From: Rhodovibrionaceae bacterium
Lineage (GTDB): Bacteria > Pseudomonadota > Alphaproteobacteria > Kiloniellales > DSM-21159
Reading direction: 5' to 3'
DNA length: 64,000 nt
Assembly (NCBI GenBank): GCA_028279885.1
Contig: JANQMX010000060.1
Location: forward strand, 124,001-188,000
Within the stretch, counting starts at the first letter, position 1. Every line of letters starts with the position of its first letter. The translations under genes and the position numbers were made by a program. Shown here piece by piece: positions 52,587-60,626 of the stretch. The notes under the pieces are model-generated. The model had not been told where the DNA came from. It saw nothing but the letters and a program-made list of their open reading frames with translations, and made no database searches.

Positions 52587-53852
52587 ATGCGACGGGTTGT
52601 CATTACGGGATTGGGATTGGTTTCGCCGCTTGGCACCGGCGCTGAGCATTCTTGGCGGCGATTGCTGGACGGCCACTCGGGCATATCCCCAATCCAGAGC
52701 TTCGACGTCTCCGATCTGCCGGCAAAGATCGCGGGCCAGCCGCCGCTCGGTGACATAGCCGACGGCGGCTTCAATCCCGACGACTTCATGGAGATGAAGG
52801 ATCGGCGCAAGGTCGACCGCTTCATCGTCTACGCCATGGCGGCCGCGCAGATGGCCATCGAGGACTCAGGCTGGGCGCCGACCGACGAGGAAGAACAGGA
52901 ACGGACCGGCGTCATGATCGGCTCGGGCATCGGTGGCCTGGAGACGATCTACGACGGGGCCATTACGGTGCATGAGCGGGGGCCGCGTCGGCTGTCTCCG
53001 TTCTTCATTCCGGCGGCCTTGATCAATCTCGCCTCGGGGCAGGTGTCGATCCGTTACGGCTTCCGCGGCCCCAACCATGCCGCAGTAACGGCCTGCTCCA
53101 CCGGCGCTCACTGCATTGGCGATGCCGCGCGGCTGATCCAGCTCGGCGATGCCGACGTTATGGTCGCCGGCGGTGCCGAGGCCGCGATCAATCGCATCGG
53201 CGTTGCCGGCTTTTCGGCGGCGCGCGCGCTCTCGACCAGCTTCAACGACACGCCGGAACGGGCGTCACGCCCCTGGGATCGGGACCGCGATGGCTTCGTC
53301 ATGGGTGAGGGGGCCGGAATCGTCGTCCTCGAGGAATACGAGCAGGCGAAAAAGCGTGGCGCGACGATCTACGCCGAGGTGATCGGCTATGGCCTGTCCG
53401 GCGATGCCCATCACATCACAGCGCCGGCCGATGACGGAAACGGAGGCTATCGCTCCATGAAAGCGGCCATGCGACGGGCCGGGGTCGATTACGCCGAAAT
53501 CGACTACGTCAATGCCCATGGCACCTCCACGCCTTTGGGTGACGAGATCGAGCTCAACGCCGTGAAGCGCCTATTCGGCAATGCGGCCGATCAGGTGTCC
53601 ATGTCGTCGACCAAGTCCGCCATTGGCCACCTGCTCGGTGCCGCCGGTGCCGTCGAAGCCATCTTCTGCGTTCTGGCCATCCGCGATGACGTGGTGCCGC
53701 CGACCCTGAACCTCGACAATCCCTCCGAGAGCTGCAACGGCATCGACTTAGTGCCGCACGAGGCAAGGGAGCGGAAGGTCAAGCGCGCCCTGTCGAACTC
53801 CTTCGGGTTCGGCGGGACGAACGCGAGCCTCGTGCTCGCAGAGGTCAACTGA
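52587..53852 (+). CDS. fabF: 3-oxoacyl-ACP synthase II
   Basis: 421 residues from ATG 52587. Catalytic triad of a condensing enzyme: Cys in AAVTACSTGAHCIGDAARL, His in YVNAHGTSTPLGDEIEL and His in KSAIGHLLGAAGAVEAIF; the end GFGGTNASLVL is the family tail. It elongates acyl-ACP. Confidence 0.96.
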   Translation: MRRVVITGLGLVSPLGTGAEHSWRRLLDGHSGISPIQSFDVSDLPAKIAGQPPLGDIADGGFNPDDFMEMKDRRKVDRFIVYAMAAAQMAIEDSGWAPTDEEEQERTGVMIGSGIGGLETIYDGAITVHERGPRRLSPFFIPAALINLASGQVSIRYGFRGPNHAAVTACSTGAHCIGDAARLIQLGDADVMVAGGAEAAINRIGVAGFSAARALSTSFNDTPERASRPWDRDRDGFVMGEGAGIVVLEEYEQAKKRGATIYAEVIGYGLSGDAHHITAPADDGNGGYRSMKAAMRRAGVDYAEIDYVNAHGTSTPLGDEIELNAVKRLFGNAADQVSMSSTKSAIGHLLGAAGAVEAIFCVLAIRDDVVPPTLNLDNPSESCNGIDLVPHEARERKVKRALSNSFGFGGTNASLVLAEVN

Positions 53853-53866
53853 GCAGGCCGGCGCCC

Positions 53867-54847
53867 GTGCGCCGCGCGATCCTCTCTACCTTTCTCGTTG
53901 TCTTTCTGGCCGTCGGCCTAGTGCTGGCCGGCTTGGTCTACTATGGCTACGAGACTTTCAAGGCGCCGGGCCTGACCGAAGAGGAGACGATTGTCGTCAT
54001 CCCGCGCGGCAGCAGTCTGGAAGGAATCGCCGAGGTCCTGACTGAAAGCGGCGTCATTTCCGACCCGATGGTCTTTGGCATCGCGGCCCGCTTGAGCGAG
54101 AAGGCGCGGCGGCTGAAAGCCGGCGAGTATGCCATTCCGCCCGGCGCCTCCATGGAGGCCGTGCTCGGTATCTTGGAGAGCGGGCAGACCATCGCGCGCA
54201 GCCTGACCGTACCCGAAGGCCTGACGTCGCTGGAGATCGTCCAGCTCATCCGGGACGCCCCGGCGTTGGCCGGCGACATCACCGAGGTGCCGCCGCAGGG
54301 TGCCTTGCTGCCGGAGACCTATCACTATTCCTTCGGGGATGACCGTGCTGCGCTCTTGCAGCGTATGTCGCAGGCCATGGAGCGGACGCTGAACGAACTC
54401 TGGGCGCAGCGCCAGGAGGGGTTGCCGCTGGACTCGCCGCAGGAAGTGCTTGCCTTGGCGTCGATCGTGGAGAAGGAAACCGGCATCGCCGACGAGAGGC
54501 CGCTGGTGGCCAGCGTCTTCATCAATCGCTTACGCCGCGGCATGCCCCTGCAATCGGATCCCACGGTGATCTTCGCCCTGACCGAGGGGGAAGCGCCGCT
54601 CGGCCGCGCCCTGACCCGGCGGGATTGGCGGGTCGAGCATCCCTACAACACCTATGTCATCCCGGCTTTGCCGCCGGGACCCATCGCAAATCCGGGCCGC
54701 GCGGCCATTGCCGCCGTGCTGCAGCCGGCCGAGAGCGACTATCTCTATTTCGTCGCGGCAGGCGATGGAGGGCATGCCTTCGCCAAGACCTTGCGGGAGC
54801 ACAACCGGAACGTCCGTGCATGGCGGCGCATCCGGGACGGCAACTGA
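53867..54847 (+). CDS. mltG: Endolytic murein transglycosylase MltG
   Basis: 326 residues from GTG 53867. One N-terminal membrane anchor (AILSTFLVVFLAVGLVLAGL), a LysM-like part (ETIVVIPRGSSLEGIAEVLT), then the YceG domain with the catalytic Glu in LASIVEKETGIADERPLVAS and QSDPTVIFA, EHPYNTYVIPALPPGPIANP. It cuts nascent peptidoglycan in the periplasm. It starts 14 bp after fabF. Confidence 0.94.
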   Translation: MRRAILSTFLVVFLAVGLVLAGLVYYGYETFKAPGLTEEETIVVIPRGSSLEGIAEVLTESGVISDPMVFGIAARLSEKARRLKAGEYAIPPGASMEAVLGILESGQTIARSLTVPEGLTSLEIVQLIRDAPALAGDITEVPPQGALLPETYHYSFGDDRAALLQRMSQAMERTLNELWAQRQEGLPLDSPQEVLALASIVEKETGIADERPLVASVFINRLRRGMPLQSDPTVIFALTEGEAPLGRALTRRDWRVEHPYNTYVIPALPPGPIANPGRAAIAAVLQPAESDYLYFVAAGDGGHAFAKTLREHNRNVRAWRRIRDGN

Positions 54848-54855
54848 ATACCTTG

Positions 54856-55617
54856 CTAGACCTTCTTGGGTAGACGCCGCGTCAGCCAGTCGCTGAGCGG
54901 CACCGGAATTCCACCGAGCACGCGGACCATTGCATAGGTAGGCCAAGGAAAGGCGATGCGTCCGCGATTCCGGGCCAGCCCTCTGGCAATGATGTCCGCC
55001 GCCCGGTCGCTGTCCATCAGAAAGGGCATGGGGTACTTGTTGCTGTCGGTCATCGGGCTCTTGACGAAGCCTGGGCAGATGACGCTGACCCCGACGCCGC
55101 GTCGGCCCAGCTCGCCGCGCAGGCCTTCACCGTAGATACGGACCGCAGCCTTGCTCGCGCAATAGGCGGGCGCGCCGGCAAAGCCGACGAAGGAGGCAAG
55201 CGAGGACATGATGCCGATCTGTCCCCTGCCGCGCGCGATCATCAACGGCATAGCCGGTGCGATGGTATTGATCACGCCCTCGACGTTGACGGCGAAGATG
55301 CGGCGCGCCTTCTCCTCCTTTTCACCTTTGGGGCCGCCGGTGCCGCCTGAGATGCCGGCGTTGGCGATCAGCACGTCAATGGGCGCAACGGCGTCTTGTG
55401 CCACGATCCAGTCGCGCAGTGTCTCTCGATCGCTCACGTCGAGCAAACCTTCCTCGACCTCGGACCCGGCCTCGCGGCAAGCCGCAGCCGCTGAGGCGAG
55501 CCGTTCGGCGTTGCGTCCGGTGAGGGACAGCCGCACGCCCGAGCGGGCGTAGTGCCGTGCCAGAGCTCGTCCGATGCCGCTCGATGCACCGGTGATCAAG
55601 ACATGCTGCGGCGCCAT
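54856..55617 (-). CDS. Short-chain dehydrogenase/reductase
   Basis: 253 residues from ATG 55615-55617 with AAGGAAGG upstream. LITGASSGIGRALARHYARS, NAG in VLIANAGISGGTG, Ser in GIMSSLASFVGFAGAPAY and Tyr-x-x-x-Lys in AYCASKAAVRIYGE. The C-terminus (YAMVRVLGGIPVPLSDWLTR) resembles the SDRs with a membrane-associated tail. It is convergent with mltG and divergent from yicC; substrate unknown. Confidence 0.88.
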   Translation of the reverse strand: MAPQHVLITGASSGIGRALARHYARSGVRLSLTGRNAERLASAAAACREAGSEVEEGLLDVSDRETLRDWIVAQDAVAPIDVLIANAGISGGTGGPKGEKEEKARRIFAVNVEGVINTIAPAMPLMIARGRGQIGIMSSLASFVGFAGAPAYCASKAAVRIYGEGLRGELGRRGVGVSVICPGFVKSPMTDSNKYPMPFLMDSDRAADIIARGLARNRGRIAFPWPTYAMVRVLGGIPVPLSDWLTRRLPKKV

Positions 55618-55707
55618 CGCTAGAGCCTTCCTTTGCCTCATCCATTCTGCCGCGTTGCCCGCTGCCGGGCCGCCCGTCTATAACAGCGCGGCGCCGGTCG
55701 GCGCCAG

Positions 55708-56625
55708 ATGCCCCCTTCCTTGTTTTCCGGTGGTAGAGCCTTGTCGAGCAAACTCCATTCCATGACCGGCTTCGGTCGCGGCGACGGCGGCGACGCCCAA
55801 TACGTCTGGAGCTGGGAGCTCAAGAGCGTGAACGGGCGCGGCTTCGATCTGCGCTGTCGGCTGCCTTCGGGCTGGGAAGGCTTGGAGCAGAAGCTGCGGT
55901 CTGCGATCACCGAGCGCTGCCGGCGCGGCAGCTTCCAGTCCGCCTTGAGCCTGAGGACGTTGCCCGGGTCTGCCGGCGTTCAGGTCAATCAAGCGCTTCT
56001 GGAAGAGCTGATTGCTTTGGCGCGCAATCTGCGCGGCAGCGAGGGCGCGGTCGATGTGGAGAGCCTCCTAGCCATCCGCGGCGTGGTCGAGCCGGGCGAG
56101 CCGGAGGATGAAGAGCTGCGCGAGCGGCGCCGGGAGGCCGTGCTTGCCTGCTTCGTCACCGCCTTGGACGAGCTTGTTCAGGCGCGGGCTTCAGAAGGCG
56201 AGAAGCTCACCGCGCTTATCCGATCGTTCTTGCAAGAGATCGAACGCCTGGTGGGGGAGGCAGCGAGCGTCGCCGCGACCCAGCCTGCGGCCCTGCAGGC
56301 CCGCTTGACCGCGCAGCTCGAAGACTTGCTGCAGGCCAGCCCACCGCTGGCACCCGAACGCCTGGCGCAGGAGTGTGCGCTTCTGGCGAGCAAGGCCGAC
56401 GTTCGCGAGGAACTCGATCGGCTGCAGGCCCACTGCGATGCCGCGCTGGCACTGCTGCAGCAAGGCGGAGCCGTCGGGCGCAAGCTCGACTTCCTTTGCC
56501 AGGAGTTCAACAGGGAAGCCAACAGCCTCTGCTCCAAGTCGTCCGATATCGAGCTCACCCGTCTCGGCCTCGAGCTGAAGAGCCAGATCGAGCAGTTGCG
56601 CGAGCAGGTGCAAAACCTTGAATAG
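55708..56625 (+). CDS. YicC-family endoribonuclease
   Basis: 305 residues if ATG 55708 is used; a TTG at 55741 or ATG 55762 (MTGFGRGDGG) may be the true start since family members begin near I-x-S-M-T-G-F. The N-terminal domain has SWELKSVNGRGFDLRCRLPS (the KSVN-x-R motif) and the C-terminal DUF1732 part has QGGAVGRKLDFLCQEFNREA and NSLCSKSSDIELTRLGLELK. YicC proteins are RNA endonucleases. Followed by gmk with an 8-bp overlap, the usual pair. Confidence 0.9.
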   Translation: MPPSLFSGGRALSSKLHSMTGFGRGDGGDAQYVWSWELKSVNGRGFDLRCRLPSGWEGLEQKLRSAITERCRRGSFQSALSLRTLPGSAGVQVNQALLEELIALARNLRGSEGAVDVESLLAIRGVVEPGEPEDEELRERRREAVLACFVTALDELVQARASEGEKLTALIRSFLQEIERLVGEAASVAATQPAALQARLTAQLEDLLQASPPLAPERLAQECALLASKADVREELDRLQAHCDAALALLQQGGAVGRKLDFLCQEFNREANSLCSKSSDIELTRLGLELKSQIEQLREQVQNLE

Positions 56626-57298
56626 GCCGGCTGCCAAGTCACAAATCGCTGGTGCCGAATGCGGACAGCCGGCCGTACATCGCCGCGGCCTTCTGCTGGT
56701 GCTCTCCTCTCCTTCAGGTGCCGGAAAGAGCACGATCTCCCGCGCACTTCTCGAGCAGGAAGACAATCTCACGCTCTCGATCTCGGTGACGACGCGGCCC
56801 AAGCGCCCGGCCGAAACCGACGGCGTGCACTACCACTTCATCGACAAGGCCCGCTTCGCGGAACTCATCGAGCAGGACGCCCTGCTTGAGCATGCCGAGG
56901 TCTTCGGCAACCGCTACGGCACCCCACGGTCGGAAGTGGAAGCCGCCTTGGATCAGGGCCGCGACGTGCTGTTCGACATCGATTGGCAGGGCACCCAGCA
57001 GATTGCAGGTAAGCTGCCGAACGATCTGGTGCGCGTCTTCATCCTGCCGCCCTCGCTGGAGGAGCTGGAGGCGCGCCTCAAGCGGCGGGCCCAGGACACG
57101 GACGAGGAAGTGCGCCGTCGCATGTCCGAGGCGGCCAGCGAGATGAGCCACTGGCCCGAGTACGACTACATCCTGGTCAACCATGATATCGACGACAGCG
57201 TCGCCAAGGTGCGCGCTATCGTGGCTGCCGAACGCTTGCGGCGGGAGCGGCAGATCGGTTTGACCGACTTCGTCGACAGTTTGAAGCCGCGCGGTTAG
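56618..57298 (+). CDS. gmk: Guanylate kinase
   Basis: 226 residues from TTG 56618, the only plausible start before the P-loop. LLLVLSSPSGAGKSTISRAL (P-loop), SVTTRPKRPAETDGVHYHFI (GMP binding), EHAEVFGNRYGTPRSEVEAA and DVLFDIDWQGTQQIAGKLP. It phosphorylates GMP to GDP. The first 20 residues are an atypical extension. Confidence 0.94.
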   Translation: MNRPAAKSQIAGAECGQPAVHRRGLLLVLSSPSGAGKSTISRALLEQEDNLTLSISVTTRPKRPAETDGVHYHFIDKARFAELIEQDALLEHAEVFGNRYGTPRSEVEAALDQGRDVLFDIDWQGTQQIAGKLPNDLVRVFILPPSLEELEARLKRRAQDTDEEVRRRMSEAASEMSHWPEYDYILVNHDIDDSVAKVRAIVAAERLRRERQIGLTDFVDSLKPRG

Positions 57299-58167
57299 CC
57301 GCCTTCCTCCAGCTCGTCCAGTGCGCGCGCCAGAGCACAGAATTCCTCGACCGTCAGGGTTTCGCCGCGGCGGCCGCCGTCTATGTCGGCACGGGCCAAG
57401 AGGTCTGACGCAGGCACGCCGAGTGACTTAAGCGCCTGCCGCAGCGTCTTGCGCCGCTGTCCGAAGGCGGCGGCGGTGACCCGCTCCAGCGTCGGCAGCT
57501 TGGCCTCCGCGCGTGGCTCGGCAAGGGGCACGAACTGCACCACCGCCGAGGTGACCTTGGGCGGTGGAACGAAGGCGCTGGGGGCAATGAGAAACAGCGG
57601 CCGGCAGTCGCAAAGCCACTGGCTCAGCACGCTCAGCCTGCCGTAGGCCTTGGTTGCCGGGGCGGCGTAGAGGCGCTCGGCAACTTCCTGCTGGAACATC
57701 AGGGTCAGCGAGTCGAGCGTCTTGGGATTCTCGGCAATGCTGCCGAGCCATCCGATGAGCAGGGGCGTGGCGATGTTGTAGGGCAGGTTGGCGACAATGC
57801 GCCGCGGGGCGTCGCCGAGGCCCGCGTAGCAGGTTTGCAGCGCATCGGCTTCGACGAGGTGCAGGCGCCCTTGGCTGGCGTCGGCCAGTTCTGCAAGCGC
57901 CGCAAGGCAGCGCGCGTCCTTCTCGATGGCGACGACTTTTGCGGCACCCTCCAAAAGAAGGGCGCGGGTTAGGCCGCCGGGCCCCGGCCCGACCTCGATC
58001 GTGGTTCCTGTGCTGAGATCGCCGGCTGCGCGGGCAATGCGCCGCGTCAGGTTGAGATCCAGGATGAAGTTCTGGCCGAGCTGCTTGCGGGCGCTCAGGC
58101 CGAAGCGGGCGATCACCTCGCGCAACGGCGGAAGCGCCAACAGCGGATCCTGTCTGGCCTCGGCCAT
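57295..58167 (-). CDS. rsmA: 16S rRNA dimethyladenosine methyltransferase
   Basis: 290 residues. ARKQLGQNFILDLNLTRRIA, TTIEVGPGPGGLTRALLLEG (SAM loop), ADALQTCYAG and ANLPYNIATPLLIGWL (NLPYN catalytic motif). It dimethylates two adenines near the 3' end of 16S rRNA. It follows pdxA by 15 bp. Convergent with gmk. Confidence 0.95.
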   Translation of the reverse strand: MAEARQDPLLALPPLREVIARFGLSARKQLGQNFILDLNLTRRIARAAGDLSTGTTIEVGPGPGGLTRALLLEGAAKVVAIEKDARCLAALAELADASQGRLHLVEADALQTCYAGLGDAPRRIVANLPYNIATPLLIGWLGSIAENPKTLDSLTLMFQQEVAERLYAAPATKAYGRLSVLSQWLCDCRPLFLIAPSAFVPPPKVTSAVVQFVPLAEPRAEAKLPTLERVTAAAFGQRRKTLRQALKSLGVPASDLLARADIDGGRRGETLTVEEFCALARALDELEEGG

Positions 58168-58182
58168 GTCGCTGCCGATGAT

Positions 58183-59181
58183 TTAGTGAGACCTCTGCTC
58201 GGCCATGCGCGCGGCCGTGCGCAATGCGGCCAGCAGGCTGCGGGGGTCGGCCGTGCCTCGCCCGGCAATATCCAGCGCGGTGCCGTGATCGGGCGAGGTA
58301 CGGATGAAGCTGAGGCCGAGGGTCACGTTGACCCCGTTGTGGTAGTCCAGCGTCTTGAGCGGGATGAGCGCCTGGTCGTGGTACATGCAGAGCGCAACGT
58401 CGTAGGAGCGGCGGGCCGACTCATGGAACAGGCTGTCGGCGGCAAATGGACCGGCGACGTCGTAGCCCTTTTCCGCCAGCGCCTGGATCGCCGGTTCGAT
58501 GACCGCATGCTCCTCCTGGCCCAGCAAGCCGCCTTCGCCGGCGTGGGGGTTGAGCCCCGAAACGGCGATGCGGGGCGAGGCAATCCCGAAGTCTCTCTTC
58601 AGCGCATCGGCGGTTACGGTGCCGGCGTGAACGATCGCGGCCGTGGTCAGCTGGTCGGCCACCTTGCGAAGCGGCATATGAATGGTAACCGGCACGACCT
58701 TCAACTCGTCGATCGCCAGCATCATCACCGGCGGATGCGACGCTTCATCGAGGGCGGCGAGAAACTCGGTGTGCCCCGGATGGCTGAACCCGCCGGCTGC
58801 CAAGGCGCTCTTTTGGATGGGGTTGGTCACCACCGCACTGGCCCGCTTGGTCCTAACGGCGGAGACGGCATGCTCGACCGAAGCGATGACGGAGTTGGCC
58901 GTTGCCGCGTCCGGCTGGCCGGGAGTGACCTCTTCGTGCAAGGCAAGCGGCCAAACAGGCAGAGCGTCGGGGAAGACCTCTTCCGCTTGTTCGGGCGCGT
59001 CGATCTCGCGCACATCGACTTGCCAGTTCAAGCGCTCCGCAAGGCGGGCCAAGCGGCGTGCGTCGTCCACAACGAAGAAGGTCGGCAGCTTGCTGCGTTT
59101 CGCTTCGCGCCATGCCTGAAGCGTCAGCTCCCCTCCGATCCCGGCCGGCTCACCCATGGTCAGTGCCAACGGCTTGGCCAA
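58183..59181 (-). CDS. pdxA: 4-hydroxythreonine-4-phosphate dehydrogenase
   Basis: 332 residues. LALTMGEPAGIGGELTLQAW start, metal ligands in HPGHTEFLAAL and GLNPHAGEGGLLGQEE, and MYHDQALIPLKTLDYHNGVN, then RTSPDHGTALDIAGRG. Pyridoxal phosphate synthesis. It lies between surA and rsmA on the same strand. Confidence 0.95.
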   Translation of the reverse strand: MAKPLALTMGEPAGIGGELTLQAWREAKRSKLPTFFVVDDARRLARLAERLNWQVDVREIDAPEQAEEVFPDALPVWPLALHEEVTPGQPDAATANSVIASVEHAVSAVRTKRASAVVTNPIQKSALAAGGFSHPGHTEFLAALDEASHPPVMMLAIDELKVVPVTIHMPLRKVADQLTTAAIVHAGTVTADALKRDFGIASPRIAVSGLNPHAGEGGLLGQEEHAVIEPAIQALAEKGYDVAGPFAADSLFHESARRSYDVALCMYHDQALIPLKTLDYHNGVNVTLGLSFIRTSPDHGTALDIAGRGTADPRSLLAALRTAARMAEQRSH

Positions 59182-59208
59182 GCGGCTCTCCTTCTGCGGA
59201 TGACTGCC

Positions 59209-60465
59209 CTATAGGCGAATGTCGACATTGGCGCTGCGCCGCAGGTCACGCATGTAGCGGCGCACCAAGATGTTCAGTTGCTCCTGCTCCAGGTCGCGTT
59301 CCACGCGCTCCTTGCTCAGAGCTTCCCCTCGCTGGCGATCGCAAATCATCAAGACAGCAATGCCCTCGGGAGTTTGGATTAGGGGGCTCGCTTGGCCAAT
59401 CTCGAGACTGTCGAGCAAGCCGCGAATCTCCTGCGGCAGGGAGTTCGGGTTGACCTGCTCGGCGATGCTGACCTGCGCGTTGGCGATCGCATCGACGATG
59501 CCGGCCGTCGACTCGCAACCGTTAAGCTGTGCCGTCGCCTGCTCGACCCGAGCGGCGACTTGGTTCAGGTTGCTGCCAGCCTGAACCGGGAAGGCCATGC
59601 GCGCGAGCCGAAGACGCTCGACTTGCTCGTCGCCGCCCTGCCGCTGGTCCATCATGCCGATCAGATAGTAGCCACCGAAAGAACGGATAGGCGGTGAGAG
59701 ATCACCGGCGTTCATCTGCAACAGCGCGGAGTCGAGCTCCTCCGGCAGCTCGCCAGGGATGACCCAGCCAAGATCGCCACCCCGATTGGCGCTTGCTGCC
59801 TGAGAGAACTGTGAGGCAATGGCCTGGAAGGGGGCACCGGCGGCAAGCTGCTGGCGCAATTGCTGGACGGTCGCCAGGGCCTCCGGTTCGTCTTCGGGCT
59901 GGTCGAAGCTGATAAAAATCTCGAACACCCGGTACTGACGCTGTGCCAACCGGTCCATCCTCTGATCGAAGACGAACTCGACGTCCTCTTCGGTCACGTC
60001 GACCTGGCGGAGCAGCCGCCGGTTGATCAGAAGCTGCCAAGTCAAGGCAGCGCGAACCTGATCCATGATCGCAGAGGGTAGGATGCCGCGTTCCTGCAAC
60101 AGCTCGACAAAGCGTTCAGGCGACAGGTTGTTCTGCTGAGCGACTTCGACCAAGGCGTTGCGCACGTCCTCTTCTTGAGGCCTAAGGTCGAGGCGTGCTG
60201 CCTCCTGCAATCTCAAGCTTTCGTCGATCAGTTGCCGTAAGACAGGGCGCAGCAGTTGATTTCGATTCTCGCTGGTATCCTCGAGACCGGACGACAGCAA
60301 TGCGAGACGGAGGCGCATCACGAGGTCCATCATGGAGATGACCTCGTCGTTGACCACGGCTGCAGCCCGCACGCTCTCCTGGGTGCCGGCGTTCAATGGC
60401 CACAGCGCGGCCAGCAGCAGAACCAGGGCCGCACCGATCGAACTAAATGATCTGCGCGTCTTCAT
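59209..60465 (-). CDS. surA: Periplasmic chaperone/peptidyl-prolyl isomerase SurA
   Basis: 418 residues from ATG 60463-60465 with CGGAGA upstream; the in-frame sequence to 60585 precedes the signal peptide (SFSSIGAALVLLLAALWPLN, cleavage near AG-TQ). The N-terminal SurA domain is AAVVNDEVISMMDLVMRLRL. One parvulin domain is clear (QYRVFEIFISFDQPEDEPEA, then GGDLGWVIPGELPEELDSAL). The C-terminal helix returns to the N-domain. It helps outer-membrane proteins fold and is placed directly after lptD, one of its clients. Confidence 0.93.
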   Translation of the reverse strand: MKTRRSFSSIGAALVLLLAALWPLNAGTQESVRAAAVVNDEVISMMDLVMRLRLALLSSGLEDTSENRNQLLRPVLRQLIDESLRLQEAARLDLRPQEEDVRNALVEVAQQNNLSPERFVELLQERGILPSAIMDQVRAALTWQLLINRRLLRQVDVTEEDVEFVFDQRMDRLAQRQYRVFEIFISFDQPEDEPEALATVQQLRQQLAAGAPFQAIASQFSQAASANRGGDLGWVIPGELPEELDSALLQMNAGDLSPPIRSFGGYYLIGMMDQRQGGDEQVERLRLARMAFPVQAGSNLNQVAARVEQATAQLNGCESTAGIVDAIANAQVSIAEQVNPNSLPQEIRGLLDSLEIGQASPLIQTPEGIAVLMICDRQRGEALSKERVERDLEQEQLNILVRRYMRDLRRSANVDIRL

Positions 60466-60626
60466 TGTCTCCGTACAGGGCGTAGAAATACTTGGGCGCG
60501 TTTCCCGATCCATGGTCAGTCTCGCTTTGTGTGCAAGTAGTGTCCGACCCTTGCGACAATTATAGGACCGCCCTGGCGCCGTCACAATAAGCTGTCGGGT
60601 CGGTTTTTCCGGCTGCCATCACCTGG